Part shown: one piece after another, positions 25,144 to 34,315 of the stretch
How the letters are laid out: each line of letters begins with the position of its first letter
Position numbering within the stretch: the stretch's first letter is position 1
NCBI RefSeq assembly: GCF_009299485.1
Contig: NZ_WBSO01000001.1
Span: 248,001-312,000, forward strand
Reading direction: 5' to 3'
Source of the DNA: Bifidobacterium apri
GTDB lineage: Bacteria; Actinomycetota; Actinomycetes; Actinomycetales; Bifidobacteriaceae
DNA: 64,000 bases
Program-made: the position numbers and the translations under genes
Notes under the pieces: generated by a model
Told to the model about the DNA's origin: nothing
Database searches by the model: none
What the model saw: the letters and a program-made list of their open reading frames with translations, nothing else

Positions 25144-26466
25144 CTACGCTCCGAGTTCCGCGCGTGTCGGATGCAATCCGCTGACCGTCAAAGCGGCGAG
25201 CACCGCGAACACAGCACCGAAAGGACCGAGCCAAACCAGCCCAAGCTGATCGTTGACTACCCCGCCCACGGCTGATCCGAGTGCAATGCCGATGTTAAAC
25301 GACATGGAGTTCAATGACGCCGCAAGATTCATGGATCCCGGGTGTGCCTGCGCCGCAACATCCATATACAGCACTTGGGATGCGGAATTCTGCAAATACA
25401 TGAACAGGCCGAGCACGATGAGCAGCAGCGCCCCGACAATCGGTTGAAGACCGGCGAAAGCAAGCAGGCACAACAGCACCGCTTGCATGAGATAAATCGG
25501 GCGGATCCGCGCGAGGGGCGCCACGCCGGTCCCCCGGTTGGCAAGCCGTCCGCTGTACAGATTGCTGCACAGGCATGCGGCGCCGAAAATCATCAGTCCG
25601 AAGCTGACGAAACGCTGTGGAATGCCGATTTCGTCGCGCATAATCGGCGTGAGATACGTGTAGAACACGTAGCTTGCGGCCGCCCCGAACATGACGGCGA
25701 ACACGCCCAATCGGATACGCCGATCGGCGAAAAGGCGGAATTGCGGCAGAAAACCGATGGTCATCGGGTGGCTGTTTCGCGGCAGCACGACAATCATGGC
25801 GAGCATCAGGATGATGGTCAGCACAACAATCAGCGCGAAAGCCGCACGCCACCCGAACGTCCCCGCGACCCATGTGCCGACAGGCACGCCGACGACGGAG
25901 GCGATGGAGAATCCCGAGAACACCCAGGCGATGAATCGTGTGCGATTGCTTGCGCTGGCGACATCCGGCGCGTATGTCATGGACACGGCGACCGTGGTGC
26001 CGGCGACGAGTGCGATCATGATTCGGGCAATCAGGAGTATCGGATAGTTTGGCGCGATCATGCACAGCATGTTGCCGACGAGAAACACTGCCACCAAGGT
26101 CATATGCGTTGCGAATCGTGGGAAACGTGCCGACAATGCCGAGCCGATTGGCGTTGCCGGTGCGTACGCGACCGCAAACAGGGAGACGAGGTTGCCGACG
26201 GTGACTTCACTGACTTGCAATCCACGCGCGATTTGGGGCAGGATGCCGACCATGATGAATTCACTGAGCCCGAGCATGAAACTAAGGGCGATCAACGTGA
26301 TGACCGCAGGTGTGAAGAACCGCGAGCGCACGACCGGATGGTCTTCACGCTGCTGGCTGTCTTCGCGTTGTTGTCTGTCTTCGCGTTGTTGGCTGTTTTC
26401 CCGTTCCTGATTGTGGTGTGCCATATCCGATGTCTGATCCTGCGCGTGTCCATCCATGTGCCGCAT
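25144..26466 (-). CDS. MFS efflux transporter (DHA1, AraJ-like)
   Basis: Proton-coupled major facilitator of 12 membrane helices (about residues 58-430) with the loop motif SALSARFPRF after helix 2 and the opening FFTPAVITLIALSFMLGLSEF, as in AraJ/YdhP-type exporters. The substrate is unknown; sugars or drugs are typical. The cytoplasmic N-terminus has a threefold near-perfect repeat of QQRED (18-bp DNA unit), probably a slippage product. The start is uncertain: AGGAGG precedes ATG 26466 by only two bases, and ATG 26457 is 11 bases away. Confidence 0.86.
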   Translation of the reverse strand: MRHMDGHAQDQTSDMAHHNQERENSQQREDRQQREDSQQREDHPVVRSRFFTPAVITLIALSFMLGLSEFIMVGILPQIARGLQVSEVTVGNLVSLFAVAYAPATPIGSALSARFPRFATHMTLVAVFLVGNMLCMIAPNYPILLIARIMIALVAGTTVAVSMTYAPDVASASNRTRFIAWVFSGFSIASVVGVPVGTWVAGTFGWRAAFALIVVLTIILMLAMIVVLPRNSHPMTIGFLPQFRLFADRRIRLGVFAVMFGAAASYVFYTYLTPIMRDEIGIPQRFVSFGLMIFGAACLCSNLYSGRLANRGTGVAPLARIRPIYLMQAVLLCLLAFAGLQPIVGALLLIVLGLFMYLQNSASQVLYMDVAAQAHPGSMNLAASLNSMSFNIGIALGSAVGGVVNDQLGLVWLGPFGAVFAVLAALTVSGLHPTRAELGA

Positions 26467-26586
26467 TCCCTCCTGTACGGCCCGCTCGACCGCCCACCCA
26501 AGTGAACCACCGGGTCTGGTCGAAGTGCTGCGCGGCGCGTCACCTGGCTGGTAAGTCGCCCAGGATGCCCAATTCTTCTCCCCATC

Positions 26587-26680
26587 TTCTGCCGACACTA
26601 AGCGCGCTGCCAGTGTCGGCAGAGAAGGTCACGCTCCAGCTTCTGCCGACACTCACAACCCCATCAGCGTCGGCAGAAGG
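26587..26680. repeat. Two copies of the 51-bp hairpin-unit family
   Basis: TTCTGCCGACACTAAGCG...CAGTGTCGGCAGAGAAG and TTCTGCCGACACTCACAA...AGCGTCGGCAGAAGG start 54 bp apart. Each is an inverted repeat with TTCTGCCGACACT-like arms and matches the units at 10.83-11.12 kb. They lie just upstream of the MFS gene. Confidence 0.75.
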
Positions 26681-26728
26681 TTGTGAGCGGAACGCACACG
26701 TGCACACCGAGTATCACGCGAATACACG

Positions 26729-26762
26729 TACGCCCCGCTGCGTTGGACGCAAACGGGGCGTA
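26729..26762 (-). terminator. glnA terminator hairpin
   Basis: TACGCCCCG (26729-26737) pairs with CGGGGCGTA (26754-26762), and the inner bases GCGT/ACGC extend the stem. It lies about 60 bp beyond the glnA stop. Confidence 0.65.
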
Positions 26763-26822
26763 TGTAATCAGCCGAACCATCGAACCTACGCGAGGCGGAC
26801 AGTCGGATATACAGCCGGATAT

Positions 26823-28160
26823 TTACAAGCGCTGCAAATACTTGCCGAGCTCATACGGTGTCACCTGACGGCGGTACTCTTCCCACTCCTGATGCTTGTT
26901 GCGCAGGAAGTACTCGAAGGCGTGCTCGCCGAGGACACCGGCCACGAAATCGGACTTCTCCATGATCTTGAGCGCCTCATCCAACGATTCAGGCAGCGGC
27001 TGGATACCCATCGCCTTGCGTTCGGCGTCAGTGAGCTCCCACACGTCGTCGCTGGTCGGCTCGCCCAAAGTCATCTGCTGCTCGATACCGTCGAGGCCTG
27101 CGGCCAGCAGCACGGAGAACGCAAGATACGGATTGACCGCAGGGTCGAGCGCGCGGAACTCCATACGCGCGGAATTGCCCTTGCCCGGCTTGTATTGCGG
27201 GATGCGCAGCAGCGCGGACCGATTGTTGTGGCCCCAGCAGATGTAGCTCGGCGCCTCGGCACCGCCCCACAACCGCTTATACGAGTTGACGTACTGGTCC
27301 GTGACCGCGCAGATCTCCGCCGCATGGTACAGAATACCTGCCGCGAACTGGCGGGCAATCAGCGACATGTTGAACTCCTGGCCGGCCTCATAGAAGGCGT
27401 TGGAATCGCCCTCGAACAGGCTCAGGTGCGTATGCATGCCGGATCCCGGCTGGTCGGCAAGCGGTTTGGGCATGAAGCTCGCGTGGATGCCGCGTTCAAG
27501 GGATATTTCCTTGACAACAGTACGGAACGTCATGATGTTGTCTGCAGTGGTCAACGCATCCGCATACCGCAGGTCGATCTCGTTTTGCCCCGGACCGGCC
27601 TCATGGTGCGAATATTCGACGGAAATGCCCATCTGCTCGAGCATGTTAACGGTCGCGCGACGGAAATCCATCCCTGGGCTGCGCGGCACGTGGTCGAAGT
27701 ACCCGCCTTCATCGATCGGCTTGGGGGTTTGGGACCAATCTTCCTGGTTTTCGAACAGATAGAATTCGATTTCCGGATGCACGTAGAAGGTGAAGCCCTT
27801 CTCCTTCGCTTTGGCGAGCGCCTGCTTGAGCACGTGCCGCGGATCGCCGAGCGACGGTTCACCGTCCGGGGTGAGAATGTCGCAGAACATGCGGGCTGTG
27901 CCTTGCGGGCCGCCACGCCACGGCAGCACCTGGAAGGTGGACGGGTCCGGCTTGACGATCATGTCGTCCTCGGAAACACGTGTCATGCCTTCGATCGACG
28001 AGCCGTCGAAGCCAAGCCCCTCCTCGAACGCCGCTTCGAGTTCGGCGGGGGCGATTGCCACTGATTTCAGTGTTCCCAATACATCCGTGAACCAAAGTCG
28101 GATGAAGCGCACGTCTCGTTCTTCCACCGTGCGCAGGGCGAACTCTTGCTGTTTATCCAT
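26823..28160 (-). CDS. glnA: Glutamine synthetase, type I
   Basis: ATP-dependent condensation of glutamate and ammonia to glutamine. It has the N-terminal beta-grasp domain (RFIRLWFTDVLGTLKSVAI), the latch/Asp loop GFDGSSIEGM (residues about 48-57), PEIEFYLF, HHEAGPGQNEIDLRYADAL, the glutamate-binding region and NPYLAFSVLLAAG. At 445 residues, and with LTDAERKAMGIQPLPESL where the adenylylation loop would be, it resembles the shorter GSI-alpha class not controlled by adenylylation. MDKQQEF is chosen as start; an ATG three codons earlier is possible. It follows the his genes on the same strand. Confidence 0.95.
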   Translation of the reverse strand: MDKQQEFALRTVEERDVRFIRLWFTDVLGTLKSVAIAPAELEAAFEEGLGFDGSSIEGMTRVSEDDMIVKPDPSTFQVLPWRGGPQGTARMFCDILTPDGEPSLGDPRHVLKQALAKAKEKGFTFYVHPEIEFYLFENQEDWSQTPKPIDEGGYFDHVPRSPGMDFRRATVNMLEQMGISVEYSHHEAGPGQNEIDLRYADALTTADNIMTFRTVVKEISLERGIHASFMPKPLADQPGSGMHTHLSLFEGDSNAFYEAGQEFNMSLIARQFAAGILYHAAEICAVTDQYVNSYKRLWGGAEAPSYICWGHNNRSALLRIPQYKPGKGNSARMEFRALDPAVNPYLAFSVLLAAGLDGIEQQMTLGEPTSDDVWELTDAERKAMGIQPLPESLDEALKIMEKSDFVAGVLGEHAFEYFLRNKHQEWEEYRRQVTPYELGKYLQRL

Positions 28161-28321
28161 AGTCCTCATCGTCCCATCGAATTATTACGGACATGCTACA
28201 CGGATGCGATATTCCCGTGCCCACGCCACGTTTTGCGTTGTGTTTTGTCTGTGATTCCGCGGATTTAGCAGGTCATCGTCGACCTTGATGCATTCACGGT
28301 GTGTTAGACGGCGAGTGTGTC

Positions 28322-28354
28322 GGCGGCCGGGAGGATTGGAGCGTCCCGACCGCC
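28322..28354 (-). terminator. Hairpin immediately after priA
   Basis: GGCGGCCGGGA (28322-28332) pairs with TCCCGACCGCC (28344-28354) with one mismatch, about 11 bases past the priA stop, so it probably ends the his operon before glnA. Confidence 0.6.
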
Positions 28355-28365
28355 GCCGAGCGCTG

Positions 28366-29091
28366 TCAGCGCGCCACTTCGAGCGCTTCTTCAAGGGTGA
28401 ATGCGCGGGCGTACAGCGATTTGCCGAGGATCGCGGCATCCACGCCGAGCTGGGCAAGCTCTTTGATCGCGCGCAGATCATCGAGGCTGCTGATGCCTCC
28501 GGATGCGGTGACGTGAGCGTCGGTGCGTTCGGCGACTTCGCGCAGGAGCGTCAGGTTCGGCCCACTCATCATGCCGTCACGCGCCACGTCGGTGACAACG
28601 TATCGCGAGCAGCCAACGGAATCGAGGAATGCCATGGTTTCGAACAGGTCGCCGCCTTCTTTGACCCAGCCGCGGGCTGCGAGCGTATGTCCGCGCACGT
28701 CGAGACCGACGGCGACACGGTCACCGTACTTCTTGATGACCGAAGCGGTCCATTCGGGGTTTTCGAGCGCGGCGGTGCCGATGTTCACGCGTGCCGCACC
28801 GGCTCCGAGCGCGGCTTCGAGACTGTCGTCGTCACGCACGCCACCGCTCATTTCGATGTTGACTTTGTCACCCAGCTCTTTGACGATCGCGCTGAGCTGG
28901 TCACGATTGTTCCCGGTGCCGAAGGCGGCATCAAGGTCTACGAGGTGAATCCACTGCGCGCCGGATTCCACCCAGGTGCGGGCGGCTTCGAGCGGGCTGC
29001 CGTAATCGGTTTCCGATCCGGATTCGCCTTGGCGCAGACGTACCGCCTTGCCGTCACGCACGTCTACTGCCGGAAGAAGGGTGAGTGCCAT
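28366..29091 (-). CDS. priA: PriA/HisA phosphoribosyl isomerase
   Basis: TIM-barrel Amadori isomerase that converts ProFAR to PRFAR in histidine synthesis and, in many actinobacteria, also does the TrpF step of tryptophan synthesis. The two catalytic aspartates are in LPAVDVRDG (about residue 9) and [15 protein letters not shown] (about 173), and phosphate binding is through SGGVRDD and ASGGISS. At 241 residues it is complete, with GAGGG before the ATG. Whether it is truly bifunctional cannot be read from sequence alone; it depends on whether trpF exists elsewhere. Confidence 0.92.
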   Translation of the reverse strand: MALTLLPAVDVRDGKAVRLRQGESGSETDYGSPLEAARTWVESGAQWIHLVDLDAAFGTGNNRDQLSAIVKELGDKVNIEMSGGVRDDDSLEAALGAGAARVNIGTAALENPEWTASVIKKYGDRVAVGLDVRGHTLAARGWVKEGGDLFETMAFLDSVGCSRYVVTDVARDGMMSGPNLTLLREVAERTDAHVTASGGISSLDDLRAIKELAQLGVDAAILGKSLYARAFTLEEALEVAR

Positions 29092-29291
29092 ATTGCCCTC
29101 GATTCTGCGGGTTTCCCGCTGTCGTGCCGGTATCATCCGGCTGGTTTGTTTCGCGATTGCCGCGGACTACACATCGACGTCCAGACACGCCCGAAGTGCC
29201 GTCCGGTATGCGTTCGCACCTGCACACCGCCGTGTCTGCTGCATCCCGTGTCTGCCGCATCAGCCGTGTCAGACACGCAGCTGAGCGCGGT

Positions 29292-29939
29292 TCAGAAGGT
29301 CGAAACCCAGTTGCGCAGCAATTGCGCACCCGCCTCCGCGGATTTCTCCGGGTGGAACTGGGTGGCGAACAGCGGTCCGCGCTCATAGGCCGCCACAAAC
29401 CTGCTGCGCCCATACGTGCACCACGTCACCTTCTGCTCTTCCCCACCGAAATCAATGTCCTCGGTGCCGTTTTCCACAGGCTGAGCGTCCATCGCCGCGT
29501 AGGAATGCACGAAGTAGAACCGCTCCCCAGTCAGTCCACGCAGCAGCACGGAGCCTTGCGGCGCCTCGACGGTATCCCACCCCATATGGGGAACCACATC
29601 GGCGTCCAGCAGGTTCACATCCCCGTGAATCAGACCCAAGCCGTCCGCCGGCTTGCCGAGCTCATTGCCATGGTCGAACATGATCTGTTCGCCGACGCAC
29701 ACGCCGAGCACCGGACGTCCAGCGCGCAAACGATCGTAGACGACGCGGTCACCGCCGACGTTGCGCAGGCTATCCACGCAAGCACCGAATGCCCCGACGC
29801 CGGGCACGACAAGACCGTCCGCCTCGACGGATTGACGGTAATCCGACGTGAGGGTTACATCAAGACCGAGATTGGCGAGCGCACGCACCATGGAACGCAC
29901 GTTGCCAAAACCGTAGTCGAAGACCACTACCGATGTCAT
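29292..29939 (-). CDS. hisH: HisH, glutamine amidotransferase subunit of IGP synthase
   Basis: Class I glutaminase that supplies ammonia to HisF to make imidazole glycerol phosphate. The oxyanion segment is VPGVGAFG, the catalytic Cys is in LGVCVGEQIMF (about residue 83), and the His-Glu pair is in ATQFHPEKS near the C-terminus. At 215 residues it is full length. AAGGA lies six bases before the ATG. No hisF is in the window, so the partner must be coded elsewhere. Confidence 0.95.
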   Translation of the reverse strand: MTSVVVFDYGFGNVRSMVRALANLGLDVTLTSDYRQSVEADGLVVPGVGAFGACVDSLRNVGGDRVVYDRLRAGRPVLGVCVGEQIMFDHGNELGKPADGLGLIHGDVNLLDADVVPHMGWDTVEAPQGSVLLRGLTGERFYFVHSYAAMDAQPVENGTEDIDFGGEEQKVTWCTYGRSRFVAAYERGPLFATQFHPEKSAEAGAQLLRNWVSTF

Positions 29940-30089
29940 CCGTTGTCCTTCCTGTTTTCGTTCCGGGTCATGCGGCAAGTGCAGCCCGTCTCCCGGTGTC
30001 CGTGGACATGTCCACGGTACTTCGGGATTGTTTCCGTGTCTTCTGTGTCTTCTATGTCTCTGTCTCGCCGCACGCTTCTTGCCTGCGCC

Positions 30090-30800
30090 TTACGAGATGG
30101 AGGAGTTGCCGCGCCCGAACCGCGTGTGTTTCGCGAGCACCGCCAAGGCCTGCTGGTGATCGAGGTCGGCGGAGTCGAAGCTTTTCCTGTCAGCCAGAAT
30201 GTCTTCGAGCGGGGTGATGCCGAGCATCAGATCTTCAACGAACGGCGCTGCGGATGCGAACAGGATGGGTGGCGCGAATTGGTCCCCCGCCTGTCCTTGT
30301 AGGAACAGTGTCGCTTCAAGCTTGTCCGCGCGGTTGACTGTGAGGATCGCGGGCATGCCCGACACCACGGTCGTCAAGTCTTTTGCCGCGGCTTCGGGGC
30401 TGTCGCCGTCGAGGTTGCGCAGCACCGCCACAGCGCCTTGCGGGTCATCAAGACAGACAGCGCTGATATCGCTGAGCTGGCAGAACGCGGCAAGCAATTC
30501 CGCTGAGGTCAGACGAGTGATGATGGCTGCCGCTTTCGCCTTGTTGCCGAGCAGTCCTTGCAATTCGTCGTCGAAGCTCGCTTCGAAGGATTGCTGGCCG
30601 TCCGGCTGTTCAGTGGGAGTCCCGGTATCGTCATTAGCAAACGATGCCTCACCTTGGGAGAAATCATCCTCTTGGCCTTCGGATTGCTGCGTCTGGTCGA
30701 ATTCGCGTTCAAAATCCGCCATCGCAGCGTCAAGGTCGGCGTCGTTGAAATGCAGGCCGTCCCCGTTCTCGGCACCGGAATCGCTGAGATCGTCGGCCAT
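30090..30800 (-). CDS. Unknown protein embedded in the his operon
   Basis: A 236-residue acidic protein. The first about 90 residues are low complexity and rich in Asp, Glu and Gln, followed by a folded-looking part with alternating hydrophobic segments (AAAIITRLTSAELLAAFCQL, TVVSGMPAILTVNRADKLEATLFLQ). No membrane segment or known catalytic motif is visible. The ATG overlaps the hisB stop (TGATG), so it is translated with HisB and lies before hisH. Such placement suggests a role tied to histidine synthesis or its control, but I do not recognise the family. Confidence 0.75.
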   Translation of the reverse strand: MADDLSDSGAENGDGLHFNDADLDAAMADFEREFDQTQQSEGQEDDFSQGEASFANDDTGTPTEQPDGQQSFEASFDDELQGLLGNKAKAAAIITRLTSAELLAAFCQLSDISAVCLDDPQGAVAVLRNLDGDSPEAAAKDLTTVVSGMPAILTVNRADKLEATLFLQGQAGDQFAPPILFASAAPFVEDLMLGITPLEDILADRKSFDSADLDHQQALAVLAKHTRFGRGNSSIS

Positions 30801-31399
30801 CACAGGGCTCCCTTGGTGCTGGGGATGCCGTCAACACGCGGATCCGGCTCGATGGCGAACCTCAGCGCGCGGGCGACCGCCTTGAATTCGGCTTCAGCGA
30901 TATGATGCGGGTCTCGGCCGGCGAGCAGTTGCAGGTGCAGGCAGATGCCGGCATGCAGTGCGATCGATTCCATGACGTGACGTACAAGCGAACCGGTGAA
31001 ATGCCCGCCGATCATGCAGTATTCGAAACCTTCCGGTTCCCCGGAGCACACCACGTAGGGGCGGCCGGAAATGTCGATGACCGCTTTGGCGAGGGCTTCG
31101 TCCAGCGGGACGGTCGCATCGGCGAACCGGCGGATGCCCCGCTTGTCGCCGAGCGCCTGACGCAGGGCTTCGCCGAAGACAATCGCAGTGTCCTCAACCG
31201 TGTGATGCACGTCGATATCGGTGTCGCCGCTCGCCTTGATGTTCAGGTCGATCAGGGAATGCTTGCCGAGCGCTGTCATCATATGGTTGTAGAAGGGCAC
31301 CGACGTGTCGATCTGGGTTTTGCCCGTGCCGTCGAGATCCAGTGACAGGTCGATTGTCGATTCGCTGGTCCTGCGCACGATATGGGCTGTACGTGCCAT
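30800..31399 (-). CDS. hisB: Imidazoleglycerol-phosphate dehydratase HisB
   Basis: Mn-dependent dehydration of IGP to imidazole acetol phosphate. The two metal-binding repeats are HHTVED (about residue 65) and [10 protein letters not shown] (about 165), with RRTSES at the N-terminus. It is the monofunctional form (199 residues), without the phosphatase domain fused in enterobacteria. GGAGGAAAG precedes the ATG. Confidence 0.97.
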   Translation of the reverse strand: MARTAHIVRRTSESTIDLSLDLDGTGKTQIDTSVPFYNHMMTALGKHSLIDLNIKASGDTDIDVHHTVEDTAIVFGEALRQALGDKRGIRRFADATVPLDEALAKAVIDISGRPYVVCSGEPEGFEYCMIGGHFTGSLVRHVMESIALHAGICLHLQLLAGRDPHHIAEAEFKAVARALRFAIEPDPRVDGIPSTKGAL

Positions 31400-31507
31400 C
31401 TTTCCTCCTCAGCTCCGGTCTTGCGACAGGCCGGATTGATCCGGTTGCGGTCAATGCTCGTTGTCACGAACCGCACTGACTGGCTTGGTGTATTCAGCTA
31501 TTGCGGA

Positions 31508-32674
31508 TTATTCTGCTTCCACGATGCGCAGCACTTCAGTGAGTCCTTCGCAGAAGCGCGCCATCTCGTCATCGGTGCCCATGCACACGCGGAGCCAACC
31601 GTCCGGGCCGACGACCCGGATGAGGATACCGCGGTCGAGCAGTTCCTGGAAAATCCGCTCACGATTGTCGAAATGACCGCCGAACAACAGGAAGTTCGAT
31701 TCGGAATCGGCGACTTCCAGCGGCTGGCCTTTGTAGGTCTGGCGCTTGAGCCATGCAGCGGTCTGGTTGCGAACCTCGCGCAGATGGGCGACACGGCTGA
31801 GCTGCTCGTCGGTATGTTCGAACGCGGCGAGCGCCACGGCCTGGGTCACTGCGGACAGGTGGTACGGCATGCGTACGATGCGCACGCTGTCGATGATGCC
31901 CTTCGATGCGGCAAGATAGCCGACACGCGCGCCCGCATAGGCGAACGCCTTGCTCATGGTGCGGCTGACCGCGAGATTGTCATGCTTGTTGACCAGCGTG
32001 ACTGCGCTCGGCGTACCCGGATTGCGGAACTCCACGTAGGCCTCATCGATCACGAGAATCGGATGGACGCCAGGTGCGGCACCAGCGACTTCGGCGTGTT
32101 CGCAGGCGTCGAGCAGCCGTTCGGTGTCCTCGAGCGGCAACGGGGTGCCGGTCGGGTTGTTCGGGCTTGTCAGCAGCACCATGGATGGCTTGATGTCGTT
32201 GATCGCCTCGATGGTGCGGTCCACGTCGAGCGTGAAATCGGCGTTGCGGTGAACGACCTTCCAGCCGGTGAACGTGTCGCGCGCGTACTCGGGATACATC
32301 GAATACGTGGGGTCGCAGCTCAGCGCGGTACGCCCCGGGCCGCCGAAGGCCTGGAAGAGTTGGAGCATGATCTCGTTCGAGCCGTTTGCGCCCCACAACT
32401 GGCTGATATCGAGCCGTGCGCCGGATTCCTTGGCGAGATAGTCGCTGAATGCCTGACGAAGCTTGATATGCTCACGATCCGGATAGCGGTTGAGCGTGGG
32501 GGCGATTTCGCGGACACGCTCGACGATGGTGTCGATGACGTCCGGATTCGGCGGATACGGGTTCTCGTTGACGTTGAGGCAGACCGGCACGTCGAGCTGC
32601 GGGGCGCCGTAGGGTTCCTCGCCGATCAGGTCGTTGCGCAGCGGAAGGCTGGACGGGATGGTGTTGTCGCTCAT
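31508..32674 (-). CDS. hisC: Histidinol-phosphate aminotransferase HisC
   Basis: PLP enzyme that transaminates imidazole acetol phosphate with glutamate. It has the fold-type I motifs LNVNENPYPP, WGANGSNEIMLQLFQAFGGPG, LTSPNNPTGTP, IDEAYVEF and the PLP lysine in SRTMSKAFAYAGARVGY, ending with RVVGPDGWLRVCMGT. It is 388 residues long. Its ATG overlaps the hisD stop (ATGA), confirming operon structure. Confidence 0.96.
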   Translation of the reverse strand: MSDNTIPSSLPLRNDLIGEEPYGAPQLDVPVCLNVNENPYPPNPDVIDTIVERVREIAPTLNRYPDREHIKLRQAFSDYLAKESGARLDISQLWGANGSNEIMLQLFQAFGGPGRTALSCDPTYSMYPEYARDTFTGWKVVHRNADFTLDVDRTIEAINDIKPSMVLLTSPNNPTGTPLPLEDTERLLDACEHAEVAGAAPGVHPILVIDEAYVEFRNPGTPSAVTLVNKHDNLAVSRTMSKAFAYAGARVGYLAASKGIIDSVRIVRMPYHLSAVTQAVALAAFEHTDEQLSRVAHLREVRNQTAAWLKRQTYKGQPLEVADSESNFLLFGGHFDNRERIFQELLDRGILIRVVGPDGWLRVCMGTDDEMARFCEGLTEVLRIVEAE

Positions 32675-34068
32675 CGCAGTCCTGCCTGCTCTTCCTGCTG
32701 CTTGATGGTCGCCTTGTCGTATGGGTCCTTGATGAAGCGGCTCAGCACGCATTCACCGTGCGCCGGCAGATCTTCGGAGACGGCGAAGGTGTTGATGCGC
32801 GCGGCGAGCGTCTTGAGGCCTTCCTCGTCATATTCGATGACTTCGACCGGCTTCATGAAGGTGTGCACGCCCAGCCCTGAAGCGAACCGTGCGGTGCCGG
32901 AAGTCGGCAGCACGTGGTTCGAACCGGACATGTAATCGCCCAGCGGGACCGGGGAATATGGGCCACGGAAGATCGCGCCCGCGTTCTTGATGCGCGGCAC
33001 GACGGCGTCCGCGTCCGCGGTCTGGATCTCGAGGTGTTCGGCCGCATAGGCGTTCGCCGCGTCGATGGACTGGTCAAGATTGTCAGTCAGGATGATGCCG
33101 GACTGGCGGCCGGTCAGTGAGGTGGCCACACGCTCTGCGTGCTCGGTGCGAGGCACACGCTGGTCGAGGCTCGCTTGAACCTGCTTGGCGAGGTCTTCGG
33201 AATCGGTGATCAGGACGGAGCCGGCGAGTTCGTCATGCTCGGCCTGGCCGATCAGATCGGCCGCGACCCAGCTGGGGTTCGCGCCGGCGTCGGCGATAAT
33301 CGCGATTTCGGTGGGGCCGGCGACAGCGTCGATGCCGACGATGCCGGACACCATGCTCTTGGCGGTTGCGACGAAGATGTTGCCCGGTCCGGTGATCTTG
33401 TCGACCGGCTCGCACAGCACCTCGCCGTCCTGCGGCTCGCTGCCGCGGGCGCCGTAAGCGAACATGGCGATTGCCTGGGCGCCGCCGACCGCGTAAACCT
33501 CGTCAACACCGAGAATCGCGCATGTGGCGAGGATCGTCTTGTCCGGCAGACCGTCTGCGGTCGCCTTGCTCGGCGGAGTGGCGATGGCGAGTGATTCGAC
33601 GCCTGCCGTCTGGGCGGGCACCACGTTCATGATGACGGAGCTCGGGTAGACGGCCTTGCCGCCCGGCACGTACAGGCCAACGCGCTGGATAGGAATCCAA
33701 CGCTCCGCGACACGGGCGCCGGGAGCCAAATCGGTATGGAAATCTTGAGGAACTTGGGAGGCGGATACCGCACGGCTGCGACGGACGGACTCCTCGATGG
33801 CGGCACGCACCTCAGGGTCAAGCTCATCCAGCGCCTGCTTCATGGCTTCCACCGGCACACGCAGATGCTCGGGGCGCACGTGGTCGAATTTTTCCTCGAA
33901 ATCGCGAAGGGCAGCAGCGCCGCGCTCCTTCACATCGTCGAGGATCGGGCGCACCAAATCGGTGGCTTCCTTCGTGCCCATCTCGGCGCGTGGCATCGCT
34001 GCCAGCATCTCGGCACGGGTGAGGCGCTTTCCGCGCAGGTCAATGATTCGCATCGTATTGTCACTCAT
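32671..34068 (-). CDS. hisD: Histidinol dehydrogenase HisD
   Basis: Zn and NAD-dependent four-electron oxidation of L-histidinol to L-histidine, the final step of the pathway. Characteristic stretches are RVGLYVPGG, VDKITGPGNIFVATAK, GPTEIAIIAD, AEHDELAGS and the C-terminal YMSGSNHVLPTSGTARF with the catalytic His pair. It is first in the operon hisD-hisC-hisB-unknown-hisH-priA. No classical ribosome site precedes any of the in-frame ATGs (34077, 34068, 34053). A -10-like TACCAT lies just upstream, so the message may be nearly leaderless. Confidence 0.95.
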   Translation of the reverse strand: MSDNTMRIIDLRGKRLTRAEMLAAMPRAEMGTKEATDLVRPILDDVKERGAAALRDFEEKFDHVRPEHLRVPVEAMKQALDELDPEVRAAIEESVRRSRAVSASQVPQDFHTDLAPGARVAERWIPIQRVGLYVPGGKAVYPSSVIMNVVPAQTAGVESLAIATPPSKATADGLPDKTILATCAILGVDEVYAVGGAQAIAMFAYGARGSEPQDGEVLCEPVDKITGPGNIFVATAKSMVSGIVGIDAVAGPTEIAIIADAGANPSWVAADLIGQAEHDELAGSVLITDSEDLAKQVQASLDQRVPRTEHAERVATSLTGRQSGIILTDNLDQSIDAANAYAAEHLEIQTADADAVVPRIKNAGAIFRGPYSPVPLGDYMSGSNHVLPTSGTARFASGLGVHTFMKPVEVIEYDEEGLKTLAARINTFAVSEDLPAHGECVLSRFIKDPYDKATIKQQEEQAGLR

Positions 34069-34201
34069 AGCCACCATGGTAGCAACGGGCAAAAACCTTG
34101 TGCGGGAAAAACCCTGAGCTCTGTCACATGCTGAGATGACAGCCAGTCAGGCTCACGCGCGACCGCCATAACCCGTTCCGACTCGACGCAACACGGCCAC
34201 C

Positions 34202-34221
34202 GTGTGACGATCCGGTCACAC
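34202..34221. promoter_or_regulatory. Palindrome GTGTGAC-N6-GTCACAC upstream of hisD
   Basis: A perfect 7-bp inverted repeat with a six-base centre, about 135 bp before hisD. The same TGTGAC-N6-GTCACA layout recurs at 34275-34292 within the dnaE terminator. It may be a binding site for a dimeric regulator of the his operon, or a second hairpin. Confidence 0.45.
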
Positions 34222-34263
34222 CGCACACCGATATCCCCACACGCAACCCGTCCAAACCGCGAT

Positions 34264-34305
34264 ATCTGCCTGCCATGTGACCATTCCGTCACACGGCAGG
34301 CAGAT
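34264..34305 (-). terminator. dnaE terminator hairpin
   Basis: ATCTGCCTGCC (34264-34274) pairs perfectly with GGCAGGCAGAT (34295-34305), and inner TGTGAC/GTCACA extends the stem around a six-base loop. It starts 11 bases past the dnaE stop. Confidence 0.75.
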
Positions 34306-34315
34306 GCCCGATACC

